Positions 28,533 to 37,523 of a DNA stretch of 64,000 nt are shown here, piece by piece; positions within the stretch are counted from its first letter, which is position 1; each line of letters starts with the position of its first letter. Made by a program: the position numbers and the translations under genes. This stretch comes from an uncultured Alphaproteobacteria bacterium (GTDB lineage Bacteria; Pseudomonadota; Alphaproteobacteria; RF32; CAG-239). Under the pieces are notes generated by a model that saw nothing but the letters and a program-made list of their open reading frames with translations, was not told the origin of the DNA and searched no databases. The DNA is taken from the NCBI GenBank assembly GCA_910577095.1, contig CAJTLY010000008.1:1-64000 (forward strand). The letters run 5' to 3'.

Positions 28533-29607
28533 TCAACCGCTGCAGAACCGGATCTTCGTCAATCAGGCGAACCGCCCGCCCCAGCGATTGCGGCTCCGAA
28601 AGGACGGTATAATAGTTTTCCTTAATTGTCGGCGCCAGTTCAATCGCTTTGATAAACTCGGTCTTGTCAAACGGGTTCTCCGCCACAAAGTCAAAAAAGC
28701 CGGTGGCCGACAAAATATCGCGCACCCCTTCGGTTTCGGGATTGTTTTGCAGCATCGTACAAAGATAAGCTGCGGTTCCGACCTGCAGCCCGTGCATTTT
28801 CGGTTTGGCCGCCAGTTCGTCCAACGCATGAGAAATCAAATGCTCCGACCCGCTTGCCGGCCGCGAGGTTCCGGCAATTTCCATCGAAATGCCGCTGTAA
28901 AGCAACGATGTCGCCAGACTGCGCTGGAAACGGGATGACTCGATATCGCTGCTGTGACGCAAAAACAACAGGTCCAGCGAATTGTACGCCATCATTGACG
29001 CAAAATCGTTGTATCTTTCCAGCCCAAGCGTAAAAGCGGTCTTCCAATCCCAAAGGGCACTCACTTTTGCAATCATGTCTCCGACCCCGGAATACAAAAA
29101 CGCTTTCGGACAATCGGCAATTACGTCCAGATCGATCACGACGCCGTACGGAATAGCCGATTTTACCGTTTTTCGCGCGCCGTTCACCGTCAGAGACGAC
29201 GTAGGCGAACAAAAACCGTCGTTGGACATTGAAGTCGGCACACTGATATACGGCAGTCGCAACAGGTTGGAAACATACTTGGCAAAATCCAGTACCTTGC
29301 CGCCGCCGACCCCGACGATTGCTTTGGTTTGCACCGGCAGCGAGAACGCGGTTACCGTAATATCTTCAATCGCAATCGTAGTCACAATATCTTCCGACAA
29401 AATTTCGATCTGGTGCTCTTTCAATCCGCCTTTAAGCTTATCTCCGAGCATTTCGTCCATTCCTTCGCCCCAAAACAGGGCAATGCCGGTCATATCCTTG
29501 TCAAACAGATATTTTCCGATTTTGGCAATTTTGTGAGAACCGATCTTCAACAGATACGGAATATTAATCTGACGATTGGCGGTTAAATAAGGCGGATGTT
29601 TTTTCAT
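28525..29607 (-). CDS. sn-glycerol-1-phosphate dehydrogenase family protein
   Basis: A 360-residue enzyme of the iron-containing alcohol dehydrogenase superfamily, closest in motif content to EgsA/AraM. It has GVGGGKVLDFAKY (NAD(P) site), VPTSMSNDGFCSPTSSLTV, GVGDMIAKVSALWDWK and the metal-ligand pieces ASGSEHLISHALD and HGLQVG. Such enzymes reduce dihydroxyacetone phosphate to sn-glycerol-1-phosphate. The start is ATG 29607 with AAGGAA upstream; a longer frame to 29649 lacks support. It overlaps the upstream phosphatase gene by 44 nt. Confidence 0.78.
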   Translation of the reverse strand: MKKHPPYLTANRQINIPYLLKIGSHKIAKIGKYLFDKDMTGIALFWGEGMDEMLGDKLKGGLKEHQIEILSEDIVTTIAIEDITVTAFSLPVQTKAIVGVGGGKVLDFAKYVSNLLRLPYISVPTSMSNDGFCSPTSSLTVNGARKTVKSAIPYGVVIDLDVIADCPKAFLYSGVGDMIAKVSALWDWKTAFTLGLERYNDFASMMAYNSLDLLFLRHSSDIESSRFQRSLATSLLYSGISMEIAGTSRPASGSEHLISHALDELAAKPKMHGLQVGTAAYLCTMLQNNPETEGVRDILSATGFFDFVAENPFDKTEFIKAIELAPTIKENYYTVLSEPQSLGRAVRLIDEDPVLQRLIR

Positions 29608-30268
29608 TGTTTTTTCCTTCCAAAAAACGGTAAACCTGCTTAAAATCAATCAGCTTAACCGCAGGAATTCCCAAATTGATACATTGCCGCAACAGCATTT
29701 TCCGCGCAAACACCCAATCGGCAATTCGCGCTGCTGCCAGGTCGGGCATACCGTCACCGCAATAAACAACCCGGTAGCCCAATTCGTGCAGATAAGCAAC
29801 AATGGCCGCCTTGTTTACACCGGTACCGGGATCGTAAAAGCGACTGTCTGCCGGGGGCGGTGTCATTTCAAGCCCGCGACGGCTGCTGTATGTTCCGTGG
29901 TTGGCTATCAGCCGAATTCCGTATTCGGCTATTTCGGACCCGATCAGCAGATTGATATAATAATCACAGCCCGCCGAACAGACATACACCGGTATTTTCC
30001 GTTCTTTGCACCACGCGGCGGTTTTTACAAAATCCGGATCAATCTTGATTTTGCATATAAAATCGTCCAACTCGGCTTTTTTCACTCTGAGAGAGGCAAA
30101 AATTTCCCTCAACGCCTCAAAATGCGTTTTCTTTCCCTCCATGTAAGCCCGCCAGGGCTCAAGCGACTTTTCGCCCAAGTACTGCCGACTGATATAATAG
30201 AAGAAATCGTCATCGCTGACGGTTCCGTCAAAATCAGAAACCAGCGCTGTTTTATTTTGCTCCGTCAT
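29564..30268 (-). CDS. HAD-IB phosphatase (MtnX-like)
   Basis: A 234-residue haloacid-dehalogenase phosphatase. Motif I is DFDGTVSDDD near residues 13-22; motif II is around VYVCSAGCDYY; motif IV is YCGDGMPDLAAA. The family includes MtnX and phosphoserine phosphatase-like enzymes. With its 3' end inside the dehydrogenase gene, it probably acts on a glycerol- or sugar-phosphate in the same pathway rather than in methionine salvage. No other mtn gene is in the window. Confidence 0.78.
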   Translation of the reverse strand: MTEQNKTALVSDFDGTVSDDDFFYYISRQYLGEKSLEPWRAYMEGKKTHFEALREIFASLRVKKAELDDFICKIKIDPDFVKTAAWCKERKIPVYVCSAGCDYYINLLIGSEIAEYGIRLIANHGTYSSRRGLEMTPPPADSRFYDPGTGVNKAAIVAYLHELGYRVVYCGDGMPDLAAARIADWVFARKMLLRQCINLGIPAVKLIDFKQVYRFLEGKNNEKTSALFNRQSSD

Positions 30269-30358
30269 CGCCGCCTCATTTCAAAAATGCTTTACATTTA
30301 CAGCATATCCTATATATTTTACCAAATGATGAATTTTTAAGCCCCAAGATTTGAGAAA

Positions 30359-31414
30359 ATGTTTTTACTGATCGTTTTTGCCGCTTCGGCAATTTGTATT
30401 TCCTTTTTATGCTCGGTTCTCGAAGCCGTCTTGTTGTCCATAACCCCGAGTTTTATCGCCCAACTGCGGGAAAGCAAACCGCGTCTGTACGCGCATCTCT
30501 CGGAATTGAAAAACAACATGGACTCTCCTTTGGCAGCCATCCTGACCTTAAACACGATTGCCCATACCGTCGGTGCGGCCGGCGTCGGTGCCCAAGTGGC
30601 CGCAATCTACGGACAGGCTTACCTCGGCCTGGCCTCGGGCGTGATGACGCTGGCGATTTTGATCTTGTCGGAAATTTTGCCCAAGAGCATCGGCGCCAAA
30701 TATTGGCGACAGCTCGCCGCTTTTATGGCAGCCACCGTTCGCATCTTGATTATTATCCTCAAACCGCTGTTGTATATTTCGGACTTTATCATGGGAATGT
30801 TTTCCGCCGAAACCGACAATTCGACTCTTAAGGAAGAAATACGTGCCCTCGGCAAAATGGCCGAAGAAGAAAAAGTTATTACCGAAACCCAATACCGTCT
30901 GATCCGCAACACCATCATGCTGTCAACCGTCCGGGTCGAAGACGTGATGACGCCGCGGACGGTCGTGCATAAAATCAAACCCGGCATGACAATCCGGGAA
31001 TTTGACGTTTTTCTGACTTCCACGCCTTTCTCGCGTTTTCCGATCATCGACGAAGAAAAACAGATTTATCTCGGCTATATTCACAAATCGAGCACTTTTA
31101 AGGCAACCGACGAACAGACGGTCGATCAGTTTGCCCGCCCGATGCGCAGCTTCGGTCCCGAAGCCCGCCTTGAAGACGTATTGTCTTCCATGATCAAAGA
31201 TCGCAATCATATTGCGATGGTCGTCGACGCTTACGGAAACTGGATCGGTATCATTACGATGGAAGATATCATTGAAAGCATCCTCGGCAAAGAAATCGTC
31301 GACGAAACCGACATGGTGGCCGACATGAGAATGTACGCCAAATTAAAATGGAAACGCAAACGTCAAAACAAAACCGCTTCGGCAAAAAACGAACACAACA
31401 ACGAGCCCAACTAA
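30359..31414 (+). CDS. CNNM/CorC-family protein (DUF21 + CBS pair)
   Basis: A 351-residue inner-membrane protein. A DUF21 domain with about four membrane helices (about 1-145) is followed by two CBS domains. The segment RVEDVMTPRTVVHKI begins the first, and NHIAMVVDAYGNWIGIITMEDIIESILG is the second. The family is linked to magnesium/cobalt efflux and ion sensing. The C-terminal transporter-associated CorC_HlyC domain seems absent; the protein ends in a basic tail. Transcribed divergently from the phosphatase. Confidence 0.85.
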   Translation: MFLLIVFAASAICISFLCSVLEAVLLSITPSFIAQLRESKPRLYAHLSELKNNMDSPLAAILTLNTIAHTVGAAGVGAQVAAIYGQAYLGLASGVMTLAILILSEILPKSIGAKYWRQLAAFMAATVRILIIILKPLLYISDFIMGMFSAETDNSTLKEEIRALGKMAEEEKVITETQYRLIRNTIMLSTVRVEDVMTPRTVVHKIKPGMTIREFDVFLTSTPFSRFPIIDEEKQIYLGYIHKSSTFKATDEQTVDQFARPMRSFGPEARLEDVLSSMIKDRNHIAMVVDAYGNWIGIITMEDIIESILGKEIVDETDMVADMRMYAKLKWKRKRQNKTASAKNEHNNEPN

Positions 31415-31422
31415 GAAAGCGG

Positions 31423-31450
31423 TTGACTACCCTGTTTTATCTTATATGAT
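31423..31450 (+). promoter_or_regulatory. Predicted promoter of cytidylyltransferase-like gene
   Basis: TTGACT, 16 nt, TATGAT. The leader to ATG 31486 would be about 29 nt and includes GAGGAT. Confidence 0.55.
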
Positions 31451-31485
31451 GTCCACATTACTTAACTTTAGTTTATGAGGATATT

Positions 31486-31947
31486 ATGAAATATTATATT
31501 GTCAGCGGCGGTTTTGATCCGATCCACGAGGGTCACATCGCCATGATTAACGAAGCGGCCCGCCGCAGCGACGGCGTCATATTGCTGCTCAACTCCGATC
31601 AGTGGCTCTGCCGCAAAAAAGGCAAAAATTTTATGAGCTTTCATACCCGCAAAACCATTTGCGAAAATTTGAAAAACATTATTAAAGTTCTGCCGTTCAA
31701 TGACGACGACAACTCTGCCAGCGACGGAATCCGCTTGGTGCGGGAACAATTTCCCGATGCCGAACTGGTTTTTGCCAACGGCGGCGACCGCACTCACGAC
31801 AACATCCCCGAGACCGAAACCTGCCGTCTGTATAATGTCGCGCTCGAATTCGGCATCGGCGGCGAAAACAAAGCCAACTCCTCTTCATGGATTTTAAATA
31901 ACTGGGAAAAAACGGTCAGTTCCGAATCGTCCAAACAAGAAAATTAA
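31486..31947 (+). CDS. Cytidylyltransferase-like nucleotidyltransferase
   Basis: A 153-residue protein of the HIGH-type nucleotidyltransferase superfamily. GGFDPIHEGHIAMI (about 6-19) carries the H-x-G-H signature, and the C-terminus has NKANSSSWILNNW where others have a R-T-S-S-T-x-I loop. Relatives activate glycerol-3-phosphate, phosphocholine or heptose-phosphate with CTP/ATP. Length fits TagD-like enzymes. Given the nearby glycerol-1-phosphate dehydrogenase, a phosphoglycerol substrate is plausible, not shown. Followed by a terminator. Confidence 0.78.
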   Translation: MKYYIVSGGFDPIHEGHIAMINEAARRSDGVILLLNSDQWLCRKKGKNFMSFHTRKTICENLKNIIKVLPFNDDDNSASDGIRLVREQFPDAELVFANGGDRTHDNIPETETCRLYNVALEFGIGGENKANSSSWILNNWEKTVSSESSKQEN

Positions 31948-31961
31948 AAATCTTTTGCCAC

Positions 31962-31996
31962 AAAACCCGGATCTCAACCATCCGGGTTTTGTTTTT
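31962..31996. terminator. Terminator between convergent transcripts
   Basis: aaaacccgga pairs with tccgggtttt, followed by GTTTTT. It separates the cytidylyltransferase gene from the convergent glycan operon. Confidence 0.8.
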
Positions 31997-32019
31997 ACGT
32001 TCAGATACGCATCGACAAA

Positions 32020-34407
32020 CTACTGTTCGCCGAGAAGCATGCTTTTCAACCCGCGGATCTTTTGCTTGCACTGTTTGCGTTTTTCTTTATACTTTTTGCG
32101 GGTCTTGCCCAAAGTAAGTGCCGACAAAAGCTTATAACGCAGGCAGCGTCTTTTCAGCGAACCAAGGATGCCGCTCTTGACCAGCAGTTTTCCGGTTTCG
32201 TTCAAACGCTCTTCCAACCGCCATTGTTCGGCTTTTTGCGCATTCATTTGACGAATCAACATCGCAATAATCGCGTTTTCACCGTTGCCGGTATTGCTTT
32301 TCGGCTGCTTAAGCGCATTCTGCATCCATAAGATCGAACGTTCGGCCTCCGCACTCAGTTTTTTATTGACCGTTTCGTAATCCACCGACTCAAACAACTC
32401 GGGACGTTGATTGACGTCTTCGCCGCGACTGAGCAGTCGATTCTCCAATCCCAGCAGTCCCAACAGGCTCTCAAACCGGCTGGCGCCCCGTTCCGGATTG
32501 ACAATGCAGACAAAAGGCTTGTTGAATATAATTGCAAAGCAAACCCCATGGAAAGAATCGGTCACCAAATAACGGCAGTTTTTAATATGATACAGCCAGT
32601 CTTCGGGAGACATGGTCACATTGTCGTCTTTTTGCGCATTTCCCATATCAACAATCTCGGAAACGCCAAATTTTTGTTCCACCGCCTGAACAATCTCAAC
32701 GGTTTCGGGATGACGATCCAAGACATACGAGAGGCCGAAACCTTCCCCGCGTTTAAGAGAGTTTTTGATCAGTTCGTCCCAACGTCCGGCATCAAACCAA
32801 AATACCGGATCCAAAATTTGTTCGGCTTTATCATAACCCAACTCTTCGCGGCAAACGTCTATCCCCGATTTTTCACGAACCGACACCGCATCAAAACACG
32901 ACAGATAATACCGCAACAACGGCTTATCGCGGCTTGAGGCGTCCAACTTGTCCAAACCAAAACTGGCGCTGCAGGAAATTTTCTTTTTCTCTGGATCGGC
33001 AAACGGCAGATAAAAATAGAAATTACTGTCCCTGGTATATTTGGGGCGGAAGACCTGATCCGATCCGACGATAAAGGTATCGGCGGCTTTGTTGAGCTTT
33101 GCCAATTCTCCGGGCGTCTTATAAGTTCGCGTAATATCCAGATAACGATCGGCAAATATTTGTGTATAACTGCCATGATAGTTCGGACGACACCAGTCGT
33201 GGATATAAGTTACCAAACGGTTGCTGTAGCCCCACTCTTTCAAGCTCTGCTGCAGGGCATAAGCGGTTAAGACCGCCCCGTAGTTCAACGACCACCAATA
33301 ATTCAAAACAGCAACGTCGAAATGTTCTTCCTGGCAGCTTTTCAGATTATCTTCCAGCGTCATTTTATCAAGATTGTCAAAAAAGTTCTTACGGTTATGG
33401 TGCTTTTTAAACGGTTCTGTTAAAACCGGATTACCGGCTAATGCATATTTAAGATTAACTGCCTTTAAAAGTTTAAAATACTTTTTTATTTTTCCTAAAG
33501 CAACGCCCCCTTTAGCATTATTCTTCAATATGACACTGGTACCTTTTTTATCATTATATGCTTTGCGGCAGGCATCAATCCGCCAAAAGTCGCCGATCGT
33601 CAAATCGCCCTGACGCGGCAGGCGGTTAAAAGGACATACGCTGCAACTTTTTCGAACCGAAATATCATTCAGAAACAGTTGCATATAAGTATCTTTGGCG
33701 GACTCTATGCTATAACTGTCTTTGTCGGTACTGATTTTAAGATGAGCTGCGGTTGACCAACCTTTCGCTTTATCACGAAAATTAACATCCTTCACCTGCC
33801 CGTCCAGGCCCAGTTCACTCAAATATTTTTGAAAAACTTTCGGCGAAGGAACACCGTGGCAAATAATATCCACACACAACAAATTTTCATAATCTTTTTT
33901 CAGATAACCTCTCAAACCGGCAACCTGGCAAGGGGTACCGCTAAACAATACCGGGCGTCCGGCAATCAGAAGCTTTTTGATCCGGGAAAAACAATCGCCG
34001 GTAGTGCTTTGCGCGTATTTTGATCGACGCAACCTCTCCAAACCCTCTTCATTTTCGACCAGGATATGCTCAACCGCCATGTGCTCATCATAAGCGGCCC
34101 CGCACACCACACCGCCCTGCTTTAACACATTTTGCGCCAGCAAGGTGAACACGCCGCCGGAAGAACTTTTGCTTCGGATATCGTCATCAGCCATCGCCGC
34201 ATAACACTCCGGCTTTACGGCATGATCATATCGCGGATTGATGACCGGACAGGTTTTTTCGCATAAACCGCAGCCGACACAGGCATCGGCATCTACGGCC
34301 GGATACAAAAAGCCTTCGCTGCCGGCTTGCATCGAAATGGCATGATGCGGGCATACATTAAAGCACGCGCCGCAGCCGGTACATTCTATCTGCTCGATTT
34401 TAAGCAT
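32020..34407 (-). CDS. F420-dehydrogenase-beta/ferredoxin - polysaccharide pyruvyltransferase fusion
   Basis: A 795-residue fused protein. The N-terminus is a double 4Fe-4S ferredoxin (CTGCGACFNVCP; CVGCGLCEKTCP), then a coenzyme-F420 hydrogenase/dehydrogenase beta-type domain (about 65-340, SSGGVFTLLA, FSGTPCQVAGL, CSVCPFNRLPRQGDLTIGDFW). From about 365 to 690 there is a polysaccharide pyruvyltransferase domain (NYWWSLNYGAVLTAYAL, FIVGSDQVF, TDSFHGVCFAI). A basic tail follows. It may add a ketal pyruvate to a surface glycan with a linked redox step. Last gene of the five-gene operon. Confidence 0.85.
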   Translation of the reverse strand: MLKIEQIECTGCGACFNVCPHHAISMQAGSEGFLYPAVDADACVGCGLCEKTCPVINPRYDHAVKPECYAAMADDDIRSKSSSGGVFTLLAQNVLKQGGVVCGAAYDEHMAVEHILVENEEGLERLRRSKYAQSTTGDCFSRIKKLLIAGRPVLFSGTPCQVAGLRGYLKKDYENLLCVDIICHGVPSPKVFQKYLSELGLDGQVKDVNFRDKAKGWSTAAHLKISTDKDSYSIESAKDTYMQLFLNDISVRKSCSVCPFNRLPRQGDLTIGDFWRIDACRKAYNDKKGTSVILKNNAKGGVALGKIKKYFKLLKAVNLKYALAGNPVLTEPFKKHHNRKNFFDNLDKMTLEDNLKSCQEEHFDVAVLNYWWSLNYGAVLTAYALQQSLKEWGYSNRLVTYIHDWCRPNYHGSYTQIFADRYLDITRTYKTPGELAKLNKAADTFIVGSDQVFRPKYTRDSNFYFYLPFADPEKKKISCSASFGLDKLDASSRDKPLLRYYLSCFDAVSVREKSGIDVCREELGYDKAEQILDPVFWFDAGRWDELIKNSLKRGEGFGLSYVLDRHPETVEIVQAVEQKFGVSEIVDMGNAQKDDNVTMSPEDWLYHIKNCRYLVTDSFHGVCFAIIFNKPFVCIVNPERGASRFESLLGLLGLENRLLSRGEDVNQRPELFESVDYETVNKKLSAEAERSILWMQNALKQPKSNTGNGENAIIAMLIRQMNAQKAEQWRLEERLNETGKLLVKSGILGSLKRRCLRYKLLSALTLGKTRKKYKEKRKQCKQKIRGLKSMLLGEQ

Positions 34408-35296
34408 TCTTAGTCCTCTTTTTAATTTTAATCTTTATCCCGAATATACTAAAACATTTGTGCTGTTTGGTGTGAACCGCTGCCGCCGGTTCTCCGGTTT
34501 TGGTACGATACGAGCGCAGACGCACCAGATAATTAAGCATATTATCTATATTGCGTTGAAAAAGCTCATCATATCTCTTATCGGTAAGTTCATTCATCTC
34601 ATAGCGTCTCAGGATACCACGAACCAATTGATGTTCTACGGAAAGCTTCGACCAAATTGAATTGCCGTGATGGCGGTAAACCGACAGGTTCCGATTGACA
34701 AACCCCGCCTGATTGCCGTCCAAAATCAAAATATGCAACAGATAATCAACCCCCGGCCCTTTTCGGAAAACCGGATTAACTTTTTTCAAGATCTCGGTTC
34801 GATAAAGACAGCAGGATAAATTTTGAATTTGATTGTCCTTTACAAAATCCTCTATACCGATCCGGCAGTCCTTATTATACAAGTAGTCGCGTTCTTTCAG
34901 CTTGCCGTCCTGCAAAACCTGAAAACGATGAAACCACATTGCAGCATCGCTGTTCTTCCGCATTTCTCGATGCATAATTTCCAGCTTGCCCGGCAGCCAA
35001 TAGTCATCACCTTCCAAAATCGCGGTGTACGTACCGCTGCAACGATTAAACAAATCGGCATAATTTTCGTTAACACCGACATTATGAGGATGTTCAACCA
35101 ACTGAATTAAATCGGGATATTTAGCCTGATAGCTTTTAACGATTTCCACCGTACGATCGGAAGAACAATCGTCTCCGATGATAATTTCCCTGATCAGACT
35201 GTGATCTTGCACCAACACGCTTTCCAGCGCCTGCGCAATAAACGCTTCATGATTATAGGTTACGATAATAACGCTTATAGCCCGGTTTTCCATCAA
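34400..35296 (-). CDS. Glycosyltransferase family 2
   Basis: A 298-residue GT-A transferase. The N-terminus ISVIIVTYNHEAFIAQALESV, the DDCSSDRT loop and the ILEGDDYW (DxD-like) segment define family 2. The protein ends with a basic stretch (KCFSIFGIKIKIKKRTKNA) similar to motifs near the N-termini of the two group-1-type transferases upstream. It overlaps the pyruvyltransferase fusion gene by 8 nt and follows another GT2 gene by 12 nt. Confidence 0.88.
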   Translation of the reverse strand: MMENRAISVIIVTYNHEAFIAQALESVLVQDHSLIREIIIGDDCSSDRTVEIVKSYQAKYPDLIQLVEHPHNVGVNENYADLFNRCSGTYTAILEGDDYWLPGKLEIMHREMRKNSDAAMWFHRFQVLQDGKLKERDYLYNKDCRIGIEDFVKDNQIQNLSCCLYRTEILKKVNPVFRKGPGVDYLLHILILDGNQAGFVNRNLSVYRHHGNSIWSKLSVEHQLVRGILRRYEMNELTDKRYDELFQRNIDNMLNYLVRLRSYRTKTGEPAAAVHTKQHKCFSIFGIKIKIKKRTKNA

Positions 35297-35308
35297 ATAT
35301 CCCTTATT

Positions 35309-36268
35309 TTAGTTATTGTCTTCGTCTTTAGCGGCATTGCCGTCCCACAAATCTTTTCCCAAAAAGGAAAACTGCTTTTTTCTTAACGAAAAATGGAACA
35401 TATGTTTTTTGGCAACTTTGATCTTCTCCAACCGTCCGAGGATTTCCCGAAGTTTTGCGGTTGTTTCGGGATCTTCACGCACTTCGTCGGTCACCATATG
35501 AGTAAGAATAAAATTGATCACCAAATCTTTTTCGATCTGTCTGAATTTTTTCTCATTCATAAAATTCATCATCTCACCGACGATATAAACACAATCATTG
35601 CAACGTTTCTGTTTTTTTAACACCGAACGGGTCGTCGAATTGCTGTTTTTGATGTAATTGTAAAAATGTCCCGAAATGGTTGCCAGTTTGTTGGCATAAT
35701 AAACCGCCTTCAGGTTAAAGAGATTGTCTTCCCAAATATAATTCTCGGGAAAATACAACTCGTTTTTGCGCAAAAAAGCGGTACGGAACAGTTTGTCACA
35801 GGCACCGCCGTGTGGAAGCATCGCAAACTTGTTAAAAAAAGAACTGCACTCTTTGGGAGTATTGCGGGTTTGGGAAACACGTCCGTCCAAATAAACCAGT
35901 TTTGTCTCTGCCATCGTAATGTCAGCCCGGCTCGATACCGATTTTCTGAGAAGGGTTTTGTAATATTTTTCATCAATAAAATCATCGGCATCGATAAAAG
36001 CGATAAATTCGCCTCCGGCTTCGCGAATACCCAAATTGCGAACATAACTTTGTCCGTGATTTTCCGGCAGGTTGATCACCCGCAGCCGAGGATCGTCAAT
36101 CGCTGCCGCAATCTCTGCCGTCTCGTCGGAAGAACAGTCGTTTATAACAATGACCTCCAATTTTCGGTAAGTTTGATTCAAGACAGAATCCAAACATTTG
36201 TTTAAGTACGGCGCTGCATTGTAAGCCGGAATTATGACCGTTATAACGTTCTTGGCTAGTTCTTCCAT
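35309..36268 (-). CDS. Glycosyltransferase family 2
   Basis: A 319-residue GT-A transferase with VIIPAYNAAPYLNKCLDSVL, NDCSSDET and EFIAFIDADDFID (DAD metal-binding triplet), all typical of family 2. The C-terminal 100 residues are helical and basic. It lies 12 nt downstream of the preceding glycosyltransferase gene and 12 nt upstream of the next, so all are probably translated from one mRNA. Sugar donor and acceptor cannot be told. Confidence 0.88.
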   Translation of the reverse strand: MEELAKNVITVIIPAYNAAPYLNKCLDSVLNQTYRKLEVIVINDCSSDETAEIAAAIDDPRLRVINLPENHGQSYVRNLGIREAGGEFIAFIDADDFIDEKYYKTLLRKSVSSRADITMAETKLVYLDGRVSQTRNTPKECSSFFNKFAMLPHGGACDKLFRTAFLRKNELYFPENYIWEDNLFNLKAVYYANKLATISGHFYNYIKNSNSTTRSVLKKQKRCNDCVYIVGEMMNFMNEKKFRQIEKDLVINFILTHMVTDEVREDPETTAKLREILGRLEKIKVAKKHMFHFSLRKKQFSFLGKDLWDGNAAKDEDNN

Positions 36269-36280
36269 TTATTTGTTTCC

Positions 36281-37489
36281 TTAGTATTTTTTATTTGTTT
36301 TCTCATCAATCAGCTTCAACAATTCTTTCAGATTATTCAACGACAACCGGCGGATGTCCTCCGCTTTCTTCATTACTTTTTCTTGCATACGGCGATAAGC
36401 GGCGCCGTCCATCGCCGCCGCTTTTTCCATCGCGGCACCCAAATCGCCGTTACGGTCATAAACCAAACTGTTGTCCGAATTGAAATCATAAACCTTGGCA
36501 AACTCGGAATGAATAATGCAGGGTTTGGCAAAAGCGTAAATCAACTGAAAACTGCCGCTGGTACCGACCGAAACATAACGATGATGATCCGGATTTTCGG
36601 GATCAAACAGGCACAAAAAGAAATCGGCTTTTTCCATTTCTTTAAACATATCCGGATAAGAAAGCCGTCCGCAAAGTTCTATATACGGTGCAATTTCTTC
36701 ATCAATGTTGTCCAGTTTTCCGGATCCGACCAACACGACTTTAAAATCCTGCCGTATTTTTTTGAGATATTTCACCGCATCAATCAATAAGGAGTGATTC
36801 TTACGCCAGGGACTGATGTTTCCGACCACGACAAATCTCGTCACGCCTTCGTTTTTGGGCGTAATTTCAATATCGCCGAAATATTGCGAATTGACCATCG
36901 TATACTTTTCTGAATATTGATTGTGCAGGTCGGCCAACGCAATCAGATTTTCGTTCATTCCGCCCTGCTCCAAATGATGCTGAACAAACAAAATCCGCTC
37001 GCGGTCATACGTCACATGCTTCAAATAATCGGCAACCGGTACCATTTTCGGGGTGTCGCGCCGCACACCGGGAAAATAAATCAACGACGAGTTAAACAAA
37101 ATATACTTATAGTTTTTGACGATCGAATGCGTTTCCATCAGTAGTTCAAACGGCACGTTGCCGAAAGAATACACCCTCACCTTGTCAAGCGCGTCGGTCA
37201 GAAAATCGAGCTGCGACGCATTGCAGACAAAAATGTCGACATTATACCCCAGTTCGGTAAGATATTTGGCATATCCCGGAATAACTTCATAATGGCAGTC
37301 GTTCGGTTCCACAATCAGAACGCTGTTCGCCCGTACCGATTTAAAAAGGCGCATAAAGTCGGCAATTTTCTTTTTATGCCGATTATAACGCACCTGAATT
37401 TTAACTCCGGCAATTGTAATAATCTTATGTGTTTTGCGCGGCGAGTTCTTAACTGAAAAAATTTGCTTTAAGATATTTAACTTTCCCAT
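36281..37489 (-). CDS. Glycosyltransferase, GT-B type (paralogue 2)
   Basis: A 402-residue protein clearly related to the adjacent upstream gene. Shared pieces include NDCHYEVIPGYAKYLTELGYNVDI, ISPWRKNHSLLIDA and FFLCLFDPENPDHHRYVSVG. GT-B fold with a C-terminal sugar-nucleotide domain. ATG 37489 is chosen because it matches the start of the paralogue and has AAGGA upstream; a longer frame begins at 37540. The N-terminus has SPRKTHKIITIAGVKIQVR, a basic amphipathic motif repeated in the neighbour. Confidence 0.78.
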   Translation of the reverse strand: MGKLNILKQIFSVKNSPRKTHKIITIAGVKIQVRYNRHKKKIADFMRLFKSVRANSVLIVEPNDCHYEVIPGYAKYLTELGYNVDIFVCNASQLDFLTDALDKVRVYSFGNVPFELLMETHSIVKNYKYILFNSSLIYFPGVRRDTPKMVPVADYLKHVTYDRERILFVQHHLEQGGMNENLIALADLHNQYSEKYTMVNSQYFGDIEITPKNEGVTRFVVVGNISPWRKNHSLLIDAVKYLKKIRQDFKVVLVGSGKLDNIDEEIAPYIELCGRLSYPDMFKEMEKADFFLCLFDPENPDHHRYVSVGTSGSFQLIYAFAKPCIIHSEFAKVYDFNSDNSLVYDRNGDLGAAMEKAAAMDGAAYRRMQEKVMKKAEDIRRLSLNNLKELLKLIDEKTNKKY

Positions 37490-37523
37490 TTTCCGTTTTC
37501 CTTCTGACAACTCCATACCCCGG

